Position numbers and translations under genes: made by a program. A model generated the notes under the pieces. The model was not told the DNA's origin, did no database searches, and saw only the letters and a program-made list of their open reading frames with translations. Positions 54,939-62,885 of a stretch of 64,000 nt of DNA are shown here, piece after piece. Source of the DNA: UBA1738 sp045658645 (GTDB taxonomy: Bacteria; Bacillota; Clostridia; UBA1381); assembly GCA_045658645.1 (NCBI GenBank), contig JAZOVJ010000054.1:1-64000 (forward strand), given 5' to 3'. How positions within the stretch are numbered: the first letter of the stretch is position 1; every line of letters starts with the position of its first letter.

Positions 54939-56735
54939 ATGCAGGATAAAATCAGAAATTTTTGTATAATAGCACATATTGACCACGGTAAGTCTACGCT
55001 TGCTGACCGTCTTTTAGAGCTTACGGGAGAAGTGAGCGAAAGAGATATGGAGGAGCAACTTTTAGACGATATGGACCTTGAGCGTGAGCGTGGAATTACC
55101 ATAAAGGCGCACGCAGTTAAGCTTAACTATAAGGCAAATGACGGCGAGGAATATACTCTTAACCTTATCGATACACCGGGACACGTGGACTTTAACTATG
55201 AAGTATCACGAAGCCTTGCGGCGTGCGAGGGTGCAATTTTGATTGTGGACGCATCTCAGGGTATTGAAGCACAGACTCTTGCCAATACGTATATTGCGGT
55301 GGAGCATGACCTTGAAATTGTGCCGGTGATAAACAAGATTGACTTACCGAGCGCAAATCCTGAAAATGCAATAAAGGAAATTGAAGATATAATCGGAATA
55401 CCGGCAGAAGATGCACCGAGGGTTTCTGCAAAAACAGGACTTAATGTTGAACAGGTTTTAGAGGCCATTGTTGAGAAAATTCCGGCACCTCAGGGTGATG
55501 CAAATGCACCTTTAAAGTGCCTTATCTTTGATTCATACTACGATAGCTACAAGGGTGTTATTGTGTATGTTCGTGTAAAGGACGGAACGCTAAAAGCGGG
55601 GGACAGAATAAGAATGATGGCAACGGGAGCGGAGTTTGACGTTGTTGAAGTCGGAACAATGCATCCGTCAGGCTTAAAGCAGACAGCAAAGCTTTCAGCG
55701 GGTGATGTTGGATATATTGCGGCAAGCATTAAGTCAATCCGTGACACACGTGTGGGTGATACTGTAACAACTTGCAAGAACCCTGCGACAGAACCGCTTG
55801 CGGGATATAAGAAGGTTAACCCAATGGTATACTGCGGTATTTATCCGGCAGATGGCGCACAATACGAGGACTTAAAGGAGGCTCTTGCAAAGTTACAGCT
55901 TAATGATGCATCGCTTATGTTTGAGCCTGAAACATCAATTGCATTGGGGTTTGGCTTCAGATGTGGATTTTTGGGACTTCTTCATATGGAAATTATTCAG
56001 GAGCGTTTGGAAAGGGAATATAATCTTGACCTTGTAACAACAGCGCCGAGCGTTATATATAAGGTACACAAAACAGGCGGAGAGGTTGAGATGATTTCAA
56101 ACCCTGCAAACCTGCCTGCACCGACAGAGATTAACTATATGGAAGAACCGATGGTTAAGGCGGACATAATGGTGCCGGTTGACTTTGTTGGTAACGTTAT
56201 GGAGCTTTGCCAGGAAAGACGAGGCATATTCAAGAATATGACCTATATTGAAACAACACGTGCGCAAATTCATTACGATTTGCCGCTTAACGAAATAATC
56301 TATGATTTCTTTGACGCACTGAAATCTCGTACGAAGGGTTATGCGTCATTTGACTATGAATTAAAAGAGTATATGCGGTCAGACCTTGTGAAACTTGATA
56401 TGCTCCTAAACGGCGAACAGGTGGACGCACTTTCCTTTATAGTTCATAAGGACAGTGCATATTCACGAGGCAGAAAAATGGCGGAAAAGCTTAAGGAAGC
56501 AATTCCGCGACAGTTGTTCGAGGTGCCTATTCAGGCGGCGATAGGGTCAAAAATTATCGCAAGAGAAACTGTTAAAGCTATGCGAAAAGACGTGCTTGCC
56601 AAGTGTTATGGTGGTGATATTACCCGAAAGAAGAAGCTTTTGGAAAAGCAGAAAGAGGGTAAAAAACGTATGCGTCAGGTGGGAAATGTGGAAATTCCGC
56701 AGGAAGCATTTATGTCCGTGTTAAAGTTAGACTAA
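54939..56735 (+). CDS. lepA: Elongation factor 4 (LepA)
   Basis: A ribosome-bound translational GTPase of 598 residues. The G1 motif is AHIDHGKST (about 12-20), G3 DTPGHVDF, G4 NKID. The EF-G-like domains II-V follow, and the distinctive C-terminal domain ends KKLLEKQKEGKKRMRQVGNV with IPQEAFMSVLK. GGAGA precedes the ATG. It closes the co-directional run from pncB. Confidence 0.96.
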   Translation: MQDKIRNFCIIAHIDHGKSTLADRLLELTGEVSERDMEEQLLDDMDLERERGITIKAHAVKLNYKANDGEEYTLNLIDTPGHVDFNYEVSRSLAACEGAILIVDASQGIEAQTLANTYIAVEHDLEIVPVINKIDLPSANPENAIKEIEDIIGIPAEDAPRVSAKTGLNVEQVLEAIVEKIPAPQGDANAPLKCLIFDSYYDSYKGVIVYVRVKDGTLKAGDRIRMMATGAEFDVVEVGTMHPSGLKQTAKLSAGDVGYIAASIKSIRDTRVGDTVTTCKNPATEPLAGYKKVNPMVYCGIYPADGAQYEDLKEALAKLQLNDASLMFEPETSIALGFGFRCGFLGLLHMEIIQERLEREYNLDLVTTAPSVIYKVHKTGGEVEMISNPANLPAPTEINYMEEPMVKADIMVPVDFVGNVMELCQERRGIFKNMTYIETTRAQIHYDLPLNEIIYDFFDALKSRTKGYASFDYELKEYMRSDLVKLDMLLNGEQVDALSFIVHKDSAYSRGRKMAEKLKEAIPRQLFEVPIQAAIGSKIIARETVKAMRKDVLAKCYGGDITRKKKLLEKQKEGKKRMRQVGNVEIPQEAFMSVLKLD

Positions 56736-56745
56736 TAAAAAAATT

Positions 56746-56770
56746 CCGACACTGTTGTGTCGGTTTTTTT
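56746..56770. terminator. Terminator between lepA and the flavodoxin gene
   Basis: CCGACAC (56746-56752) pairs with GTGTCGG (56757-56763) around TGTT, with A and T tracts on either side, between convergent genes. Confidence 0.88.
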
Positions 56771-57296
56771 ATGCTTTTGCATATTCAACAAGCTCAGTTA
56801 TCAGGTTCTTATCTGAAAGGTCAGCGTCAATGTCGCAAAGGGTAACAAGCATTTTTTCCATATCGGTTGGGTTTTCCTTTTTAGACATAATGTTCTTAAG
56901 GGTTTTTATTGCCGTTCTATGTACTAAAGAAAGCTCTTTATACACCATTTTGCCGGGGAAATTAAAGATTTTAACCTTATCTTTGGTGTTGCCCTTGAAG
57001 TTCTTTTCAAGAACCATACCGTCATAGTATTCACGGCAGTCGGTCGGGGTAAGACCTGTTGTGAAAACAATAAGTTTTTTGCGGGAAAGTTTTTCGATAT
57101 TCTTGGTTATAAGACTTACGCCGGCGATTATTTCGGCATAAAGACCGCCGCCGTAGATAATGGTATCATAATCCCTTAAGATGTCAGCATCAACGCCTTT
57201 AGCGTCCATTACTTCGCAGGAAAGCGCCTCTGCAATCCACTGTGCATAGCTTTTTGTTGAGCCGTATTTTGAACGGTATAAAACGATAGATTTCAT
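56769..57296 (-). CDS. Flavodoxin-domain protein
   Basis: A 175-residue flavodoxin-like protein. YRSKYGSTKSYAQWIAE near the N-terminus is the FMN phosphate loop, and TIIYGGGLYAEIIAG and KKLIVFTTGLTP supply the remaining FMN-binding loops. This group (flavodoxin_5) includes HemG-like proteins, but no partner is visible here. It is 40 bases downstream of traX and may share its transcript. Confidence 0.85.
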   Translation of the reverse strand: MKSIVLYRSKYGSTKSYAQWIAEALSCEVMDAKGVDADILRDYDTIIYGGGLYAEIIAGVSLITKNIEKLSRKKLIVFTTGLTPTDCREYYDGMVLEKNFKGNTKDKVKIFNFPGKMVYKELSLVHRTAIKTLKNIMSKKENPTDMEKMLVTLCDIDADLSDKNLITELVEYAKA

Positions 57297-57336
57297 AATT
57301 TTTGCCTTTCTTATTTATTTTTAAAGTATATTAAAA

Positions 57337-58029
57337 TTACTTCAAAAACATTCCCAAAATGTAAATAACAACAAGGTGTAGTGGGTAGTAGATATAAAAG
57401 AAATTTTTCATACGCCATTTGCCTCGTGTACCGTTATATAACAAAACAATGGGCAGGGCAAGCAACGAGAACAACTGCAGTGTACCAAGGGTTGGTGCCA
57501 AAAGCAAAAGACCCATTGCTAAAAGGAATATTTTTTCCTGATTTGTTTTGCCAAGATACACAAGGAAAGGAAGCATTACGCCGTAAAAACCGTAATCAAC
57601 GGCAAATCCCCGCCCGATTCGTGACGGAAGGATAAAGCAGATGAAAAATACCAGAATCAATACGGCTGTTGCAAGCAGGTAACTGAAGAAATTTCTTGTT
57701 TTCTTGGCAAAATCAAAGGTATAGATTACCAATGCTGAAAGAGTCAGGGTAATCAGTATGTTTTGATACAAGGATTTGGTCACGTAAGTATACACTGCCT
57801 GACACAAAACCGCAAAAAGACATAGAACAAAGAAATGTCTTGAACGGTTTTTTGTGTATTTGCAACCCTCTGCAAAGGTGAAGGCGAAAATAGGGAACGC
57901 AAGGCGCCCGATTATGCGGAAAATTTGCACGCCGGGGAACAGGTATAGCCCAACGTGGTCAATGGTCATAAAAATGACCGCCAAAATCTTAAGCTGATTT
58001 CCTGATAATCCTAAAATACTTTTACTCAT
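57337..58029 (-). CDS. TraX family membrane protein
   Basis: A 230-residue integral membrane protein with about eight helices. LKILAVIFMTIDHVGLYLFP, shown in part, and IIGRLAFPIFAFTFAEGCKYT match TraX, named for F-pilin acetylation in conjugation. Chromosomal Firmicute members have no proven role, and no conjugation gene is near, so transfer is not implied. The ATG at 58029 follows AAGGAG; longer frames reach into the upstream gene. Confidence 0.85.
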   Translation of the reverse strand: MSKSILGLSGNQLKILAVIFMTIDHVGLYLFPGVQIFRIIGRLAFPIFAFTFAEGCKYTKNRSRHFFVLCLFAVLCQAVYTYVTKSLYQNILITLTLSALVIYTFDFAKKTRNFFSYLLATAVLILVFFICFILPSRIGRGFAVDYGFYGVMLPFLVYLGKTNQEKIFLLAMGLLLLAPTLGTLQLFSLLALPIVLLYNGTRGKWRMKNFFYIYYPLHLVVIYILGMFLK

Positions 58030-58049
58030 AAAAACTCCTTTAACGCCAA

Positions 58050-58403
58050 TTATTCCTTCCCTTTGTTTTTCGCCGTTGTAACCGATGCAATAAGTTTTCT
58101 TCTTATTGTTCCGCACTTGTTAATCGATGATTTATATGTGCTTTCATCAATCTTATTCTTACGATATAATAATTCTAACCAATACTCAGTTTCAAAGCTC
58201 TCTTTTAATGCAATTTCTAATTTGTTTATAAAATCTGCCTTGCTTTGAGCATATTTTGCTTCGTGAAGATTTGCACCGATCGAAGAGGAGCATCTTAATA
58301 GTTGATTTACATAAACAGAACACCCATTGATGTTGTCGCAAATATCGGATATTTCGATTGCAAAATTTATGGTGTCCTCTCTTAATAAGTTTTTCTGATC
58401 CAT
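58050..58403 (-). CDS. Four-helix-bundle protein (23S rRNA intervening-sequence type)
   Basis: A 117-residue all-helical protein of the family encoded within intervening sequences of some 23S rRNAs and related to the accessory protein Avd of diversity-generating retroelements. The family core is visible: LREDTINFAIEISDICDN, VYVNQLLRCSSSIGANLHEA, DFINKLEIALKESFETEYWL, and a basic end suited to binding nucleic acid. AAAGGAG precedes the ATG. There is no rRNA here and no reverse transcriptase. Its leader is the hairpin array at 58421-58628. It lies 20 bases ahead of traX. Confidence 0.88.
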   Translation of the reverse strand: MDQKNLLREDTINFAIEISDICDNINGCSVYVNQLLRCSSSIGANLHEAKYAQSKADFINKLEIALKESFETEYWLELLYRKNKIDESTYKSSINKCGTIRRKLIASVTTAKNKGKE

Positions 58404-58420
58404 AATCTATTCTCCTTTGT

Positions 58421-58628
58421 CGATATACACGCTTTGCGTGTTCGATATATTTTGCTTCGCAAAATTCGATATAACCTCGCTATGCTCGGTTTCGATATGA
58501 TATAAATCTCGTTGCCGTAAGGCAACATATCGAGCCGTCAGGCATATCGAGTTCCTATGGAACATATCGAAAATCCCGCGAGAGATTTATATCGATGAAT
58601 CTGTCTGCACAAAAAGTGCGACAGATTC
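58421..58628 (-). repeat. Hairpin array in the leader of the four-helix-bundle gene
   Basis: About eight short hairpins stand side by side and are separated by near-identical spacers. In plus-strand order: CACGC/GCGTG (58428-58440), TTTTGC/GCAAAA (58450-58464), an imperfect ACC..GGT hairpin (58474-58490), GTTGCC/GGCAAC (58511-58526), GCC/GGC (58534-58543), GTTCC/GGAAC (58551-58563), AAATC/GATTT (58571-58588), and GAATCTGTC/GACAGATTC with an inner GCAC/GTGC (58597-58628). The spacers are TATATCGAA on the gene side and TCGATAT in the middle (minus-strand reading). GATATAAATCTC (58499-58510) pairs with GAGATTTATATC (58582-58593), enclosing three hairpins in a multibranch loop. The array ends 15 bases before the ATG. 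This is a structured RNA or DNA element that I do not recognise. Confidence 0.75.
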
Positions 58629-58789
58629 GACGTGATACCCTTTGTACAAACTTGTGGTGTCGTGCCATAAAGCCATATGTATCAAGGAATTGTGCCAATT
58701 TATAACTTTGCAAGATTTAGCAAATTTTATCCGTTTGAGACCACTCAATCAAGGAAGAAATCAACTCCTCCGATTGAGTGGTCGAGTTG
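58629..58789. other. Gap with one long hairpin between the hairpin array and the Ig-like gene
   Basis: GACCACTCAATC (58739-58750) pairs with GATTGAGTGGTC (58772-58783), a perfect 12-bp stem with a 21-base loop, just after the stop of the large surface protein gene. No T run follows on the minus strand, so it is not a standard intrinsic terminator. The remaining sequence (58629-58738) shows no gene and no clear promoter. Confidence 0.5.
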
Positions 58790-61700
58790 TTATTTTACAG
58801 CTGTTATAGGCTTCAAGCTATTCATATCTTCCCAAATCATAAGTTTATAAGTTGCATAAGCCTTTTTGTCATAGTCGATGCTTAAATCAACCTTACCAGG
58901 CTTAACAGTTATATCCTTTGGCATAAGCTGAACCATTCTGCCATCACCATCATAGAAAGCGATTATTGCTTTTGCAGATTGTTCTTCATAAGAATTATCA
59001 AAGTACAATTCACAAGAGAAGTTGGTATCGCCTACAGCCTTATTTGTCGTGATATAATCATCACCTAAAACATAGCCTGTTTCGTAGTTTACGGCTACAT
59101 TTTCTATCGTCTGATTACAGAAGTTGTTTTCTGCAGATTTAATGCTGATAGGTGAAATAGATGTGTCTGTAGGGTTCTTATAACGAACCTTGACGGTAAA
59201 GAGTTCACCGTCTGCTACTGCATTGCCTTCCTGATAGCAGAATACAATCAAGCCTTCATCATTTTCCTGACCTAAGTTTGTGCCAAAGTTTTCGGGGTTG
59301 ATAAATTCTGATGGAGCGATGCTTACAATCTCAATGTCATCAGCATCGTAATCAAGTACAAATCTGTATGCCGCAACACCCGGATTATTCTTAATATAAA
59401 CAGGAATATCCGCTTCATTTGCATCATTTACCGAAGCGGTACCAATGGTTACTGTTGGTGTTTCCGGAACATCAGTATTCAATGACATCAGCGACATAAG
59501 TTCAATGCCCGTCCAACCGACAACGTATTGTGCTAATTTTACCACGTCTTTGATATCAACTAAATCGTCATCAGTAACATTTGCAGCTTCCATCTGACGG
59601 TCTGTGAAATCTGCAAGACCTATCATATGTCTTGCAAGTAAGGTTAAGTCATAAATATTAACATCGCCGTCTTCATAGATATCACCGGGCAAAGGTTCTT
59701 CAACGGTTACTTTTGATGATTCTGTGTAGAGCGCAATGTTTTCGCCTGCTGTGTTGCAGATATCCTTTGCTCCGTATTCGATGGAAATATCAGAGTAATC
59801 ACCGAGTTTCGCTGTTTCTGCTACTTTGAAATCAATAGTAAATAATTCGCCGTTAATATCAATATCAGTATCACTATTTGAATACCAAACTACGTTGAAT
59901 TCAGTTCTGTTTTCATCATCAAGGTTAGTTGTAAGTGTACCACCAAATTCTTCATTTGCAGTTACAGATACAGGTGTCAAAAGAGTATCATCATAATTAA
60001 TGGTAAATTTATATCCTGATATGCCAGGGTTTCTGATGATGTTTACTTTAGCTTTTGCTATTCCTGCTGGGAACGATTTAACATTGTCTACAATTACAGA
60101 TGGACCGGATGCAGATACAACTTTAACAACACATTCATGTGAAAGTCCGTTTGTGGTTTTTGCTTTAATCGTTGCAAAACCCTCGCCAACAGCTGTTATA
60201 ACACCATTTTTGTCAACTGCTGCAACATCATCATTGGATGATGTCCATATCAGAGTGGTTTCAGTTGCGTTTGAAGGTAGCATAGTTGCAGTTAATGCTT
60301 TAGCGTCTTCAGGTGCAAGTGTTATATATGTATCTGAAAGAGTTAGCGAGGTTGGCTCAATCGGTGTAGATTTTACTGTTACATAACAAGTTGCAGTTAA
60401 TCCGCTTGAGGTTCTTGCAGTAATTGTTGCTGTTCCTACTCTTTTTCCAGTAACAAGCCCAGTACTTGATACAGTTGCGTAAGTTGTTGACGAGCTTGAC
60501 CATGTGATTGTATCTGTTGTATCAAGTGGTAACATAGAAGCACTTAATTGATACGTAGAATTCACATAGGTTGTTATGCGAGGTTTATTCACTGTAACAC
60601 TTATTGAGGGTTGTGTTACTGTCACTGTACACTGTGCAGTTATCCCACTTGTTGCAGTTGCGGTAATATAAGTTATCCCAATTTTATGTGCCGTAATTTT
60701 GCCATTCTGGTCAACTGTTGCAATACTTTCATCCAAACTACTCCAGGTTATATTGCCTTCATAATCGGAAGGGGATAATGTTGCTGATATAATATCACTA
60801 CTACCAATTTTAATAGATTTGGATGTAGCAGAAAGTGTAATTGAAGCAATAGGAGCGGATACATTAACAAAACATTCCGCTCGAAGATTGCTTTGAGTTG
60901 TAATTGCATAAATTTTTGTTGTTCCTCTTGCTTTAGCTGTAACATATCCATTTTGATCGACTGTTGCAACTTTTTCATTTTCGGAATACCATTTAACCGT
61001 TTCATTTGCGGCAGTAGGATTTTGGATTGTCGTTAAACCATAACTTTGTCCTTCGTTTACATTGATTTCAGACTTTGAGAGAATCATTGAAGAAGCAGTT
61101 CTATAAACATAAACCATACAATTTGCCTTCATTCCATTTGCATTTGTTGCTGTTATGGTGCACGAGCCAATGGAACGAGGTGTTACTATGCCTGTGGATG
61201 ATACCGTTGCAATTGAAGTATCATCACTTGCCCAAGTTACAGATTCTTTTGTATTATCAATGTATGCGTTTAATTGTTCAGTTTCACCTTCATTCATAAC
61301 AACTATACATTTGTTAATGTCTATATGTCTAGGTAAGTCTACTAAGCTTGGAAGTCCATTATTAATATTATCATTAATACACCATTTTTCTTCAGAAAAT
61401 TTGTAATTAGATAACGTCATATCATCTATTGAATCATAATATATTGTCGCTTCTTTTGAATCTTTGTGTGGTGATATATCTCCTAAATGATAACTATTAA
61501 TATAATTATTTGATATATTGTCATAGCCTCGTTCAGCATTGTTTTTTCCATAAGATTTAACAATGCCAACATTTATTGAGTTTTCAACTGGCTTTGAGGA
61601 AGAACTATCGCAATTTACAATTCCACTAGAGTATACTAATCCCTTTGCATAAACCATTCCAGAATTAAAAGAATCACTTATATATCCTCTCTGACTAGTG

Positions 61701-62872
61701 TGCATATAATCATAGTTCTCTCCGGCTATTCCTCCCACGTATATGCTATATTCAGATGATGTGATTACTATAATCTTTCCAGAATTAAAACAACTGCGTA
61801 TATATCCATTTCTTTCTCCGCCGTTATTACCAGCTATTCCGCCTACAGCACAACCAACTGTTGCAGCACTTTCTATAGTACCAGTATTTATGCAGTTATC
61901 AATACTTCCGTTATTTAAAACTGCAATACCGCCTGCATCATCTGAACATATTATGTTTCCGTTATTTATACATTTTTGTATAGAACCCCTATTTTGTCTT
62001 GATATACCTCCTGCGTTTCCTCCTTCAATATTTCCATAACCAACACAATCTTTTATAGTACCGTTGTTCTCAGCACAAATACCGCCTGCATAGTTGTAAC
62101 CTTCAACAACACCATAGTTTTCACAATTAATTATAGTACTATTATTTTCTCCACATACACCACCCGTTGTTTTTCCATCTATATATCCGTTGTTAGAACA
62201 ATTTTTTATATTTTTTATGTTTTTTCCTGCAATACCACCATTTACTGTTCCAACCACATTTCCCGTGTTCTGAGAATTTAGTATATCTCCTGCGTTGTAT
62301 CCAACAATGCCACCACCTGTTGAGCTAGGAGAGGAAACATAGCAGTTGTTGTATAAATCATCTACTATTCCTAAACTATATCCTACAACACCACCTACAT
62401 TTAAGTCAAAACTGTGATAAACTCCTTTTACATTACCACTTACGGAGCAATTGTAAACATTGCTATTTTCTTCAGCATACCCAACTAATCCACCTACATA
62501 ACGATAACCAGACGCATCAACATTGGTAAGATTGAGATTCTTAACAGTACCTTCAAGATAACCTACAAAACCAACATACTTATTTTCGGGTAAATTAATA
62601 TTCAGGTTACTGATGGTATATCCTGCGCCATCTATTGTGCCCGTAAATGCGCCTTCGGTTTCGTTGCCGATAGGTTCAAATGCTATACCTGACATATTGA
62701 TATTGTTTGTTAGTTTGTAATATCCGTCTAAATCATCATGAATCTTTGCAATATCACTTGCAGATGAAATTAAATATGGGTTTGATTCTGTACCTGTTCC
62801 ACTGATAGCAAATGCAGGAACAGACGCTAAAAGCATAGATATTGTAATTATAATTGATATTATCTTTTTCAT
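58790..62872 (-). CDS. Large secreted protein: GLUG repeats, five BIG_2 domains, cohesin-dockerin-cohesin
   Basis: A 1360-residue extracellular protein. A signal peptide (MKKIISIIITISMLLASVPAFA cut after AFA) is followed by GLUG-type repeats (about 60-480; recurrent GGIxGxN and GGLVGYAE patterns). Five bacterial Ig-like BIG_2 domains follow (about 510-910; recurrent WSSxDxSIATVDxxGxVT). Next come a cohesin-like domain (about 915-1050), a type I dockerin with two calcium-loop repeats (GDIYEDGDVNIYDLTLLARH and NVTDDDLVDIKDVVKLAQY, about 1058-1115), a second cohesin-like domain (about 1137-1275) and a C-terminal beta-rich region. AGGAGGT precedes the ATG, 13 bases after the upstream gene's stop, so the two are co-transcribed. 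No catalytic domain is seen. It resembles an adhesin or scaffold. The repeat part is more AT-rich than the core genes. Confidence 0.85.
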   Translation of the reverse strand: MKKIISIIITISMLLASVPAFAISGTGTESNPYLISSASDIAKIHDDLDGYYKLTNNINMSGIAFEPIGNETEGAFTGTIDGAGYTISNLNINLPENKYVGFVGYLEGTVKNLNLTNVDASGYRYVGGLVGYAEENSNVYNCSVSGNVKGVYHSFDLNVGGVVGYSLGIVDDLYNNCYVSSPSSTGGGIVGYNAGDILNSQNTGNVVGTVNGGIAGKNIKNIKNCSNNGYIDGKTTGGVCGENNSTIINCENYGVVEGYNYAGGICAENNGTIKDCVGYGNIEGGNAGGISRQNRGSIQKCINNGNIICSDDAGGIAVLNNGSIDNCINTGTIESAATVGCAVGGIAGNNGGERNGYIRSCFNSGKIIVITSSEYSIYVGGIAGENYDYMHTSQRGYISDSFNSGMVYAKGLVYSSGIVNCDSSSSKPVENSINVGIVKSYGKNNAERGYDNISNNYINSYHLGDISPHKDSKEATIYYDSIDDMTLSNYKFSEEKWCINDNINNGLPSLVDLPRHIDINKCIVVMNEGETEQLNAYIDNTKESVTWASDDTSIATVSSTGIVTPRSIGSCTITATNANGMKANCMVYVYRTASSMILSKSEINVNEGQSYGLTTIQNPTAANETVKWYSENEKVATVDQNGYVTAKARGTTKIYAITTQSNLRAECFVNVSAPIASITLSATSKSIKIGSSDIISATLSPSDYEGNITWSSLDESIATVDQNGKITAHKIGITYITATATSGITAQCTVTVTQPSISVTVNKPRITTYVNSTYQLSASMLPLDTTDTITWSSSSTTYATVSSTGLVTGKRVGTATITARTSSGLTATCYVTVKSTPIEPTSLTLSDTYITLAPEDAKALTATMLPSNATETTLIWTSSNDDVAAVDKNGVITAVGEGFATIKAKTTNGLSHECVVKVVSASGPSVIVDNVKSFPAGIAKAKVNIIRNPGISGYKFTINYDDTLLTPVSVTANEEFGGTLTTNLDDENRTEFNVVWYSNSDTDIDINGELFTIDFKVAETAKLGDYSDISIEYGAKDICNTAGENIALYTESSKVTVEEPLPGDIYEDGDVNIYDLTLLARHMIGLADFTDRQMEAANVTDDDLVDIKDVVKLAQYVVGWTGIELMSLMSLNTDVPETPTVTIGTASVNDANEADIPVYIKNNPGVAAYRFVLDYDADDIEIVSIAPSEFINPENFGTNLGQENDEGLIVFCYQEGNAVADGELFTVKVRYKNPTDTSISPISIKSAENNFCNQTIENVAVNYETGYVLGDDYITTNKAVGDTNFSCELYFDNSYEEQSAKAIIAFYDGDGRMVQLMPKDITVKPGKVDLSIDYDKKAYATYKLMIWEDMNSLKPITAVK

Positions 62873-62885
62873 CTGTTTTAACCTC

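Noticed and set aside
57337..58029. Conjugative element, because of TraX
   Set aside because: No relaxase, coupling protein, integrase or type IV secretion gene is present. Chromosomal TraX-like proteins are common in Firmicutes.
58421..58628. CRISPR array
   Set aside because: The repeated units are only 7-9 bases and alternate with palindromes of differing sequence rather than with unique spacers of constant length. No cas gene is near.
61743..62039. Long frames opposite the GLUG/Ig gene and similar frames opposite the other long genes
   Set aside because: They are shadows in other frames without ribosome sites or recognisable domains.
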